Shown piece by piece: positions 25,391 through 36,096 of a stretch of 64,000 nucleotides of DNA. Where the stretch lies: the NCBI GenBank assembly GCA_027625915.1, contig JANTQA010000070.1, positions 5,957,001-6,021,000 of the forward strand, written 5' to 3'. The translations under genes were made by a program, and so were the position numbers. Each line of letters starts with the position of its first letter. Within the stretch, counting starts at the first letter, position 1. The stretch comes from Anaeramoeba flamelloides. Taxonomy: Eukaryota > Metamonada > Anaeramoebidae. The notes below the pieces were generated by a model. The model saw nothing but the letters and a program-made list of their open reading frames with translations. It searched no databases and was not told where the DNA came from.

Positions 25391-28293
25391 TAGTTCTTTT
25401 TCCTTGCTTTAACTTTCTTTATTTTATCCTTTTCACTTTTTTTCTTTATTTCTTTTTTTCTTTTTTTCTTTTCTTATTCTATTAAAAAAATTTAATCACT
25501 TTTTATTTTATTATTTATTTTTATTACTTTAAATTCTTTTTTAATTTTATTGAATTAATCATTTTTTAAGAATAGAAATGACTTTTTTATTTTTTTAATT
25601 AAATTTTCAAGATAAAACTTGGAAATATAAAATAAATAAAACTTTAAAAAAATATTTTTTGGTTTTTTCCATTTTTTATTTTTCGTTCCAAAAAACCAAA
25701 CTTTTTTACAGTTTTTTTATATGCATCAATTATTTAAAAAAAAAAAAAATTGAATTTGTGCTACCAATATATTTGGTTGATCCTTTTTTTATGAAATTGT
25801 CATTTCTGTTGGTGATGCTAGGAACCCTATTTTGAAACGATTAAAAAAAAAGATAACCAAATGAGATTTTATTCAATTTAAAATTTGAGGAGTATGAGAA
25901 TTTTTTTGTTAATTTTTCATTTTTTTCAAGGCGATAGTAAGACTTTATTAATTTGAAATTTTTAGACCAAAAAAATAATTGTTAATTCCAAAATAGTACC
26001 CAGAAATTAAAGAAAATCCTAAAGATCGTAATTCAAAAAGGAAAAATTATTTATTAAGCTCTTAAATTATTCATTACACATGTGAAAAACTGATGAATTT
26101 GTATTTTAAATTTCATATCAAAATTTTTTTGAGAAAGCTGAATGAATATATGAGTAAAATTTATTTTTCAATAATTTGTTAAAAAGGGACAATTAGTACA
26201 ACACAACAGAAAAATTAATTAATTGTGTAAGTAAAATTTTTAAATTCTGAGTTTCAATATTTATGTATAAACTGAATTATTCAAATCATTTCTTTTATCA
26301 AATATATTGGTATTTAAAAAACTATGTGAGGGTAAAGATATACATAGAATAATACGTTTTCATACCAACTAAAAAATGGAAATCAAAAAAAAATTAAAAA
26401 AATTGATAAAGAAAAAATAAATAAAAATCATTTATTTCTTGATCTTATCTGAAAAATTCATACACAATTACTTCCCCTTAACTTTGTTTTGTTTTTTAAT
26501 TCTTAATAGTAAAACTTTTTATAGTAAAATTTTTGATTAACAAATTACTTTTTATTTCTAAAGAATTTCCAAAATGAATTTAAAAATATATTGTATTTTG
26601 ATTCTTCTAATTTTAGTTTGAATATCGAAAATAGGGTATTTTTGAATTCTTTTACGAGAAATAAGGGTTTATTGGATGTGTTTGCTTTTGGTTAATATTT
26701 ATTTTCAATTACAATAAGAACTAAAAAAAAATCAGAATCTGATAAAAATTTTTCTTGAATTTTTCAATTTTTTTTTTACGAGTAAAAATCTTTTGTAACT
26801 GTTTTTTTTATTTTGAGAATACAGCACCTTTATTTTAATTAGTGAAACTGTATTCTTTTTTTTGGTTTTGATAAAAATATTTGAAAAAAGAATTTTTCAA
26901 ATGAATTCCACAAAAATTTTTTGTAAAATAATAAAAAAAAGTAATGTGAAAAAAATCCAAGGTAATAAATTCATTAGATTCATACAATTAAGAAGATAAA
27001 AAAAAATCTTTAAATACATAGGTTTTGGTTGATTTTTTTTTTCATTTTGATTTCAAAAAAATTATCAGGATAGGTGATCTTTCGTGTTTAGTCTGCTAAA
27101 AAAAGAAAAGAATTGTTTCAAAAATATACCTTTTCGGGTCAATTTTTCTTTTTTATTTGAGAATTAATTCAAAGTATCATCTTTTCCCCATAAATTCATT
27201 TCTAGATCCAAAAATAATTTAATAAAACCAAAAAATTAATCATAAAAAAAAAATTTTCAAAAAATTGAAAAATAAAAAGATTTTACTCTGGGATAATTTG
27301 GGTTCACTTTCTTATCACAAAAGAATAGTTAATTTTATTTAAGTTTCAAAGTTCCAATATCCAATGATACTAAAAAAAATTTCTTTCTTTAATATTCAGA
27401 CAATTAAAATTTATAAAAATGGTAAACTGAGCTCACTTCCTTAAATAATAATTATAATTAATTTGATGAAAAACAAATTTAATGTTGAAAAATAATCTCT
27501 AAGTAACCTCAATTCCAAAAAAATTCACGTTTGAATATAAGATAAGATCTTTTCCTAATTTCTAATTTTCAAAATGATAAATTTCTACAATTTGAAACAA
27601 ATTTGTTTTCTTTTGGGTTTCAAATCATATACTTTGATTTAATTGAATTTCAAGTTGATTTTATAACCCTCTAAATTTGACAAAATAAGGTTTTTATAAC
27701 ATTATTTAGATTAAATTAACTCATTTGAGTAATGAAATAAATGAAAAGTACTTAATATTTCAATATCAAAAAGCATACAGGAAAATTATAATGAAAAAAA
27801 AAAAAGATTCAAGAAGACAAATTTGTTAACTGGAATGCTTTTCCAATGTTATTCCTCAAAAGGTGAACAAATATAAGAGAAAATTCATTTAATGTTATTC
27901 AACGTTTAAAAATAATGAACATTTGTGTCTGTAAAAGATTTTTTCTATAAGAATAATTATTTCCTTTTGGTGTTTTCCTTTTTTGGTAGAACGATCTATA
28001 TCTCTGATCGAACAAATCAAAAAAACAATATTCAATTTTCATTTTATTCTTCAGACCTTAACCACCCTCTAAACACTCAAATAAAAAAAATGGAATTAAC
28101 ACAAACAACCTAAGAAAGACTTTTAAAAAGTATAAAGTATAAAAAATATTTATAAAATTCCATAAAAAATCATAATTAACAAAAATTCCCCACGAATTTC
28201 CTTAAAATAAAAAAAAAAAAAAAAAAAAAAAAGATTGGGTAAAAAGAATTGGAAGAAACGTTAAAAAAAAAAAAACAAATAAAATATCAAATT
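25391..28293. other. Convergent intergenic region (TRAPPC8 and DENN 3' ends)
   Basis: AT-rich spacer between two genes that end toward each other. It must carry both poly(A) regions. The first 150 bases after TRAPPC8 are strongly T-rich and pyrimidine-rich, and the last 100 before 28294 are A-rich. A word at about 27430 (CACTTCCTTAAATA) resembles one terminus of the TTAAGGGAGTAGC elements. No gene is supported. Confidence 0.5.
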
Positions 28294-31200
28294 TTATTTT
28301 TTTTTTTCATAAGAACTCAAAATTCTTTGAATTTCCAAGTTATTTGTACTAGAAAAGGTCCCTCTCCTTCTCGTATGTAAAGGCAATTTAGGGGAATGTA
28401 GTTTTTTTAATGTTTCGGAAGTTTTTGTATTATATAAATTTAGGCGAGGCTGAGTCATTGTATTTGCTCTTTTTCTATATTGGTGTTTTTTCATAATAAT
28501 ATCACTATCAAGGTTTATTTCACTTTTTTTAAAATTTAAATTTTTACTTTTTTTAAATTTTGTTAAATTTGCATTGTTTTGATTTGAAACTTGTAAATAA
28601 TTATTTAATTTTTGATTCTTGTCAAGATACATTTTTTTAAGTTCTTCAATTTTTTTATGAATATCAGTTTTGTTATTGTCAAATTGTTCCATTTTTTGTA
28701 TTTTATTTTTATTAACCAAATTTTGTTTTGCTTTTAAATTAATATTGGAATCATTTTTTATAAAATTTTTAAGGCGGTCTCTAACAGTTTCCAATGTTTC
28801 CAGGACCTTTTCTTCATTTTTTGTTTCATTTTCATTTTTATCTATCCTGATTTCTTCGTTTAGATCATTACTTGGATAAAGACCAATAAAAAAACCCTGA
28901 TCTTCTTCCTCTTTATTTAATTTCTTTACATGTTTTTCAAATGGAGTCAATTCTATTTCGATTTCTTGGCTACTATCCGTTGTTTCCTTTGTGGTATTTA
29001 CCTTTAACTTCATTTTTTTCTCTTCAGATTCAACATAACTTTGGAAAATTTGTGTTTTGACTAAAGTATCTAATAATTTTTCAATTTTTGGTTCTTTTTG
29101 GGATTTCCAATAATTTTGTGAAAATCTCACTTCTCCATTTTCTTGAAGCTGCATGAAATGAGGAATATCAGATAAAATTTGGATAAAAAAATCTAGAAAA
29201 GCATTTTCTGCATTTTTATTATCATATTGTCTAGTTTCTTTTTTTTTTATTTTATTTTTTTTTTTGTTAAATTTGTTTATGTTTATTAAAAAAAATATAT
29301 AATTTTTTATGATTATGATTATTGAGAATGAAGGGAAGGTTATACTATAGATGTCATTAGTTTTTTTTTTGTTTATTCTAAAAATCTATTCATTTTCGAA
29401 AAAAAAAATAGAAAAACTACAAGAAAGTTACTATAACAATTTTTTTTTTTTTTTTTTTTTAATTCAAGAAATTAAAAAGCAAAACAGTCACTCGGTAGCC
29501 CTCTAAAACATTTTGCGTAAAACTTAAATACCCTTTACAAAATTTAAACCAATAATCCGGGACTTCACAATTTTTAATTATTGAAAATTATTTTAAACTA
29601 TTTTGATTTAATATTAATTAATGAAAACTCTTTTTTTTAATGTGTTTTGAAATATTAAATATATCATTTTTATAGGAAGGGTATTGCCAATAAAAAAATG
29701 ATGATATAGTTTATTATTAATTCATCAATTCAAAAAAAAATAAAATAGATGAAGAAAAAAAAATAAATTACTTTGCCAATTCGATTTTTCTTTTTTCAAT
29801 ATTTTACTAACATTTTTAGTTAATGAAGATATTAAAGAAAATTCTTGCATTTCTGGTTCAAATCTATTACAATCAAGATCACAAAAAACTAAATTTTCTG
29901 ATTCGTGCAATTCTATTTTTCCAAGTAGTGAAGAGTGTATTCCTAAAATGTACGGAACTGGTGCATTAACGGTATCCAATAAACTTAATGGTACAATTGG
30001 TATTAATACATGCTTTTAAAAAAGAATTAGAATAAAGAGAAGATAATTTTGAAATAATAGATAATATTATTTTTTTTAAATTTAAATTTATTCAAAACCT
30101 TTTATTTTTATTTTTGTTATTGTATTTATAAAATAAAACCTTTCCTAAATCAGTTACAAATCATTGTAATAATATAACTTTGATAAATTTCCAGATACAA
30201 AGAATACTTATATACTAGCTTTTTTTTTTTTTTTTTTTTTCGATCCTAAATCAAAAGCAAAAATTAAAAGAAAAAATTACACTTAAAATAAAACTATATA
30301 ATCACAAAAAGAAAATAAATACTTTGAAGGTAGAGTTTACTTTATGAAAAAAGAAAGGCGAAAAAAGTGCTTTTTTTAGTTTAATTTCCTTTTTTTTTTT
30401 TTTTTTTTAAGAAACGAAAGTTGAAAAAAGATTTTGAAACTCCAAATTAACACACAAAAAAATGAAACTTTGTATTTTACTTTAAAATTCATGCATTTAC
30501 AAATTTAAAGGTTGAAATATCAATATTCAGAATTTATGTTTGTGAAATATCTTTCTTACTTACCATCTCAAAAGATTAGACACCAAAAAATTCAATTCTT
30601 TTACAAAAAAATAAATAATAAACAAAAAGTTTCTTTTTGGTCAATTATCTCTGAAATATTGAAATATATTGATAATCTAATTAGTTTTATCAATTGGAAA
30701 CAATAAGTAATTAGTCTTTGGGTTTTTATGTTGATGATTATTGAGTCAATCTTTGAAATTAAAAAAATAGTTACTAATTGATGTTCTTATAGACGAATTT
30801 ATTAAATACCCGAATACTCTTATTTTGTGTTTCTTTTTTTGTAAATTTGGAAAAGTATAATTAAAAAAAAATTTCTAAAAATGAAACTTTTTTAATTGTG
30901 ATCTTTAGTAAAAAATGTCATAATTTATTGTGCAATATAAATTAATATTTGAATTTTTACGATCCAGGTAAACCATGCAGCATTAATACAATTTACATCT
31001 GATTACAACTCACTTTAATTTTAGAGGAATCTATGTTGACGTCAATCCCTAAACTCAAAAAGTTTGGGATTTTAAAGGCTATATTTTAAATTAAAGTTCA
31101 AAAAAGTGAAATTTTTTTCTTAATTCGATCAAAAAAAATTATTTCCATTCCCCTTTGACTGTTTCCAATCACCAAAAATTTGAAATTTGGTTTGGTGTTT

Positions 31201-31980
31201 GTTTTGTCCAAAAGATTTCAATTTTGAGGAGGACTTGATTATCCCAAAAAAAACATTAGAAGAGGAAAAAAAGAGAAATTAAATGAAAAGAGATTAAAAA
31301 AAGTAAAAATGAAAAAAACCTACTGGCCAAGCGAAAGGGTGTACCAAAGCGGCAATAGTATGAAGGGCGTTTGTTAGTCTTTGTAAATTAGCGGATGAAC
31401 AAATAATCTTTTTTTCAAACAAGACGGCCGCAAAAAGTGAAATAATTAGCTTGGGTTCATGCATGATAAAAAACCTTTCTGCATCAAAGTCTGCTAATGA
31501 GGAATCTGAACGATTAAAATGGAATTCTGCTTCTGGCATTATTTTGTAGACTGCAGGAATATATAGGGTAAACTTGGTTCCCCTTTTTGGGATTGATCTT
31601 TTCCATAGGCGCTTTAAAAAAAAGATAACCGCGCCTTTGACAATTTTGTTTCGGACCTCAATGATGGCCAAGATCCGAGAAAAAACTGTAAAGAGCGGAT
31701 GCCTTGTAATAAAAACATAGCAGTCAATATCTGAAGAGTTGTTTGTAAAAATCCTTCGACAAATACCATAACTACGCTCACCGTTGGTGTTTGTTAGCAC
31801 AAACGAAAAGGTTTGTTGGCTCTTTTTGTTTGTTTTGGTTAACTCTTCAAGATCTGTAAAGCAAAAAGGCTCAACTTTTTTATAATCCTGATCGTTTTTG
31901 ATTGTTGGGTAACTGAAACAGAGTTCATTTTTACCACTTTCAATGATGTGTTTTAAAATAAAAAACTTTTCAAAAAACAT
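28294..31980 (-). CDS. DENN-domain protein (Rab GEF-like)
   Basis: Three exons on the minus strand: 31980-31324, 30012-29772 and 29237-28294, joined in phase (0, then 1) to give 613 residues. The start is the first in-frame ATG (MFFEKFFILKHI). Exon 1 has a uDENN-like part (FFEKFFILKH ... CFSYPTI) and most of cDENN (YVFITRHPLF, IPAVYKIMP, FFIMHEPKLIISLFAAVLFE, then KKIICSS, TIAALVHPFAWP). The first join gives HPFAWP-HVLIPIVPLSLLD-TVNAPVPYILGIH, the classic cDENN core. Exon 3 begins with a dDENN-like stretch (NAFLDFFIQILSDIP ... IEKLLDTLVKTQIFQSYVES). The last ~200 residues are charged and low complexity, ending SSYEKKK. DENN proteins are exchange factors for Rab GTPases at membranes (family knowledge); which Rab cannot be told. 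The second intron's acceptor (AAAAAG) was chosen for phase; an ACTAG five bases inside would break it. An extra 5' exon is possible. Confidence 0.85.
29238..29771 (-). other. DENN gene intron 2 (534 bp)
   Basis: GTAATT ... AAAAAG on the minus strand. It is AT-rich with long A/T runs and no element recognised. The acceptor side is uncertain by a few bases. Confidence 0.65.
30013..31323 (-). other. DENN gene intron 1 (1.3 kb)
   Basis: GTAGGT ... AAAAG on the minus strand. Phase-0 intron that splits the cDENN core between Pro and His. It contains several T runs (for example 30220-30240 and 30390-30408) and no recognisable gene or element. Confidence 0.8.
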
Positions 31981-32327
31981 CTTGCTGATTTTTTTGTTAT
32001 ATTTTCTTTTCTTTTGATTTGATTTTATATTTGACGGTTTCTTATGGTTTGTTTTGTTAACCAAAATTAAATTGGATAAAGGTGGTTGTGGGTTTAAATT
32101 TTAAAAAAGGGATTTGAATCTTTGAAAAAAAAATGTTTGTTTGGTTTCTTTGAAAAAAAGCGTCATTAAGAAGAGAACGTTTCGTTCTATTTTATTATTT
32201 ACCGGTAATGTGATCAGTTTGATTAGAAATAGGCAAATTTTATTATTTTGAACATTTTTTAATGAAACACCCTTACTGAAAAAAACTGTTTGAGTGACAC
32301 AATGTATTTAAACTTTGGAATCAAAAA

Positions 32328-32574
32328 ACCAGTCACTGTTGCGGTTTATTGTAAAATAAAAAGATCAAAATTTTCATTCAGCTTTCCAAAATCATTTCAC
32401 CTCATTCCTTAGAATGATAACACAGTCTCAAAATCCCACCAATTCTTAAAGGGAAATAATAATTTATTTTGATTTTTTAAGATTTTAAAATTTGTAATGT
32501 TACCTGATCTAAAAAATTTTTTGGAAAGCTGAAGGAAAATTTTGTTTCATTTTTTTTGGACAAACAGTGATTTA
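32328..32574. repeat. Inverted-repeat element, TTCAGCTTTCC family, copy 1
   Basis: The left arm (about 32330-32390) contains AGTCACTGTT, AAAATAAAAAGATC and AAAATTTTCATTCAGCTTTCC. The right arm (about 32521-32574) is its imperfect reverse complement, GGAAAGCTGAAGGAAAATTTT through AACAGTGA. The core is ~130 bp with no open frame. A better-preserved relative lies at 45751-45990. It looks like a MITE. Confidence 0.65.
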
Positions 32575-32821
32575 TGAAAAGACTGCTGGTAAATTAGAGT
32601 TGAAACTTTCATTTTTCAATTTTTTTGAACATTTTTTTATGAGTAAATTTTTGGTTATTTTTAAATTTTATTTTGGATCTTAAATTTGTTACTTATTAGT
32701 GGAACTAATCAAAGAGTAAATGAAAAGAATAGACTCGAAAAGGTGTGTATTTTCAACAAACCATTTTCTTTGAGTAGACCAAACAAGAAAGATCACCTTT
32801 TCAAATAAATTTGTTGAATAC

Positions 32822-33299
32822 TACAGTGGTGGAAAAAACCCGTTCAGAAAACCTTTTACCCATTACTAAAATTTAACTCCTGTTTTTTTTTCAGACTTGG
32901 GTATAGGAAGACCAGAAATCACTTATAGATTCTTGGTTCAGAACCAAATTGACTTTAGAGGTTAGATCTTTGATTAATCAAAATGGCTCAATTATATTAA
33001 ATGTTTTTGTTTCAAAAATTTCATAATATTTACAAAATTTGAGAGATTAAATGATTTTTCTAAAAATTTCAAAAAATGAAATTATGTTCATTTTTTTGTG
33101 AAAAAATTAACTTTTAATCTTTTCAGTATCTTCATAATTCTTTTTTAAAATTTATTTAAAGAATCCTATTTCTTGTTTATATACTGTTTCCACCCCATTG
33201 ATTTGTTTCTTTTATTTCTAGAGTCAACCAATATTTTTTACATGAGTTAAATTTTTGTAATGGGTTAAAATAAAAAACACGGGTTAGTTACACCACTTA
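32822..33299. mobile_element. MITE with mariner-like termini (478 bp)
   Basis: Left end TACAGTGGTGGAAAAAACCC; right end, read inward from 33299, TAAGTGGTGTAACTAACCCG. The arms stay alike for ~60 bp, both including ACCCATTAC and AAAATTTAACTC. TA flanks both sides, as expected for Tc1/mariner insertion, and the CAGTGGTGG-like terminus is typical of that superfamily (family knowledge). No transposase frame is present, so it is non-autonomous. Confidence 0.75.
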
Positions 33300-33359
33300 A
33301 GGTTGAAAAAATAAAATTGAAAAAAAAAGTTAGACAAAACTACAACCTCAATTATCATT

Positions 33360-33602
33360 TCATCCTTGTAAATTGAGTTTATTTAAAATATAATCCACAT
33401 TCCAGTTCTTAAAATTCTTGAGGATATTGTGTTTATTGTTGTTGATAGTACAACGATTTTTAAAAGTCTCTAGTCTAAAAAAAAGTACTATTTTGGGGTA
33501 ATAATTTTTAAATGGATGTGACAATGAATTTTCTTTAAACCCAGCTTTAGGATATTTTTTTGAATAGATAATAACTAATAGTTTTGAAAACACTCTTATC
33601 AT
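33360..33602 (-). pseudogene. Protein-like fragment of an unidentified repeat
   Basis: An 80-codon open frame on the minus strand ends ETFKNRCTINNNKHN, ILKNFKNWNVDYILNKL, NLQG. The RCTINN(N)K peptide is also encoded by the minus strand at about 20165-20200, and the two DNA stretches share the word TTGTTGATAGTACAACG. This suggests copies of one repetitive coding element rather than a host gene. I do not recognise the family. Confidence 0.4.
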
Positions 33603-34223
33603 CTAAAAAAACTCAAACATGAAAAAAAAAGCTGATGATAAATATTGAGAGTGTCCTATGTTTTTTTTACTTTTTGAAATAAACAGAAAATTTATATAAA
33701 TTTTCTGTTTATTACAAAAATTGCAAAAAACCTAACGGAAAATCACAGAAAAAATATTTTTTCCAATTTAAAAGAACAAATAATTCTTTAATAGTCAAAA
33801 TAATTGATTCCCTATTTGAAAGATATTCTCCATATTTAAAATACTATTAAACTATAACAAAATGAACCTTTATTAGAAGCAAAAAAATTTTTCAAATTTT
33901 TTACTTTTAAATTTGAACCAAAACAAAATATTACTGGAAAATTGGATTTTCCAATTTATATTGTAAAATATCTTTAAAAATAATTTTTGATCAAAGATCC
34001 TTTATTAGCCAATTGTGTTTATTCTAATTGAAGTTATTAAAAAGGGTAAAATTAGCAAATATTGAATTTTTATTTGACAAAATTATTTCATGATTGTGAA
34101 ATCAATAATGAAAAAAAAAAAATTTGATAAAAGTAAGATTTTCAAGATTTTTTTTCTTTGTCTCCTCACTAATAAAGAGTAATAGGGAGATTAATCAAGT
34201 TAATTACTTGTTTGGGTTCATAC

Positions 34224-34280
34224 TAACTCCTGTTAATTGTAAAATGAAACGATAAAAATATTCTTTCAGCTTTCCAAAAA
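34224..34280. repeat. Partial arm of the TTCAGCTTTCC inverted-repeat family
   Basis: Reads CTGTTAATTGTAAAATGAAA, a short A/T-rich gap, then TTCTTTCAGCTTTCC, matching one arm of the elements at 32328 and 45751. The opposite arm is not visible. The TA-flanked hairpin at 34301 sits just inside it, so the copy may have been interrupted by that insertion. Confidence 0.5.
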
Positions 34281-34300
34281 AAGATTTTTAAATGTTGTTA

Positions 34301-34498
34301 TACAATCAGTTCCACTTTTAAGGCACAAACTTTCAACAAAATTTTAGGTACAAAATAATCTCTAATTAAGGTACATAATTCAGATTCGAGTAAAATAATA
34401 AGTGTAAAAAAAAATCCAAAATATGTTCCTTAATTTGAGATTTTTTTATGCCTTAAATTTCGTTGCACATTTGTGCCTTAAAAGTGGAACTGATTGTA
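34301..34498. mobile_element. Near-perfect hairpin MITE (198 bp) flanked by TA
   Basis: The first 29 bases (starting TACAATCAGTTCCACTTTTA) are exactly the reverse complement of the last 29 (34470-34498). Similarity between the arms continues with few mismatches nearly to the centre, so the whole element can fold into one long hairpin. TA lies on both sides (34299-34300 and 34499-34500). The structure is that of a Tc1/mariner-type MITE, and the low arm divergence indicates a recent insertion. A single related end (ACAATCAGTTCTCCTTTTAAGG) is at about 62478. Confidence 0.9.
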
Positions 34499-35218
34499 TA
34501 TAAAATTTTTAATTCTTTAAATCAGTTAAAATTATTAATTTACTTTTTGAATTCCATTAAATTATAGATTAATATCAATTAATAACACATTAGTAAGGTT
34601 TTTTCTTAAACTTATCTATAAAGAAATCAAAGAAGCTTGAAATCTCGACCAAGCCAGAATTTCGATCTACAAAAGAAGATATAAACTCAAAAAGAAATTA
34701 GAAATACTAGTTTTTGATCAAATTTCATAACAATTAAAATTTTCCAAGAAAAAATGATAATGAAAATATTAATTGGGAAATAAAAAATTGAAAATTATGT
34801 AATGCTAATCTAAATAATTTTAGACAAAACTTAATATAAATAGTTCTGGATGGAAAGTTCAATAATATTTAGAAATTATTAGGTATAATAGGAATGTAAA
34901 CCAACAGCCGTGTTGTAAAGTGTTTTCAAGTAAAGTCAAGTGCCTAACTTTTCCGGAATTCAGAAAAAATAGAGAAAAATCAAATATTTTGCTCAATTCT
35001 TTTTAATTCCAGAAAATCAAACCACGGTTTTCTTAAATTTTTGAAATGTAAAGAAAATAAATTAAATTTTCTTTTTAATTTCAAAAAGTAAAAAAAAAAC
35101 TAACGACGCCCATTATATGCAAAAAATCGAAAATTTTGGATTAAGGAATTAATTCAAATAAACAAAAATAATAAGTAATAAAGAATAATATTCTTGATAT
35201 TATTTGAAAAAAAGAATC

Positions 35219-35258
35219 ATTATTTATTTTATCATTAGTTAATGATAAAATAAATAAT
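35219..35258. repeat. Perfect palindrome, 19-bp arms
   Basis: ATTATTTATTTTATCATTA, GT, then its exact reverse complement. This could form a cruciform or an RNA hairpin. It is made only of A, T and the few bases of ATCATTA/TAATGAT, so chance in AT-rich DNA is less unlikely than usual, but a 19-bp perfect arm still stands out. Confidence 0.8.
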
Positions 35259-35719
35259 ATCTCTTTTTTAGAATTTCTAAACAAAAATTTATAAATTAGG
35301 GCAAGTGCCGTAAAGTACCTAGCTTTTTTTTTAATTTTAGAAATTAAAAGAAAATTGAATAATTTTTCTTATTACCCTATCTGGAAAAATTAATAAAATT
35401 TAATCAATGAATAACAATTAATTAATTGGAAGTCGGAGAGTTTAAACCTTCTTAAAAAAGAAATTTATAATTATAATTATAATGAGTTGTTGAATTCTAC
35501 CAGTTGGAAGTGTCGTTAGATTTTCCAAAATTCAAAAGAATTGAGTTAAATAAAAGATTTTACTTTTTTCTTTTAAATTTTGGAAAACCACTGTTAACTT
35601 TTTTTCAATTTTAAAAATAAAAAGAAAATTTCTTATATTTTCGATTTATTTCTAAAATTAAAAAAAAAGCTAGGCACTTGATGACACTCCACAAAAATAT
35701 TTCGCAATAATTAAAAACC

Positions 35720-36096
35720 AAAAAAAATATTTATTAATCAAAGATATTTAAGTTATCCATCAAGTTCAACATTTCTAAAATTCAGAACATTTACCAACTA
35801 CTTAAATAGATATTATTATGTAATAAATAAAAATTCAAATAAATTTTGTCCTTTATGTTTAAAATATGAACATAAGGAAATAATAGAAAATATTGATCAC
35901 TTTTTATGGGTATATCCTTCCTATGAAAAAGATAGATTAATTTTTCTGAAAAAGTTAAAAGAATAAAATTTTGATGAAATAATATTAAATTATGATCGCT
36001 TAAAATTATTTTCTTTAATTAATAATCGTCAAATCTATGATTTTAAACTTAAATTTCTGAAAGTGAATTTAAGTATAAGGGCATTTAGATTATAAT
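35720..36096 (+). pseudogene. LINE (non-LTR retrotransposon) 3' end remnant with zinc-knuckle motif
   Basis: One plus-strand frame reads QRYLSYPSSSTFLKFRTFTN, YLNRYYYVINKNSNK, then FCPLCLKYEHKEIIENIDHF, LWVYPSYEKDRLIF, a stop (TAA), and further in-frame text to about 36096. CPxC followed ~16 residues later by IDHFLWVxPSYEKDR is the zf-RVT pattern found after the reverse transcriptase of LINE-type elements, with the usual final Cys replaced by Tyr. The internal stop and altered Cys show decay. Neither RT core nor endonuclease is present, so this is a short 3' relic. Confidence 0.7.
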
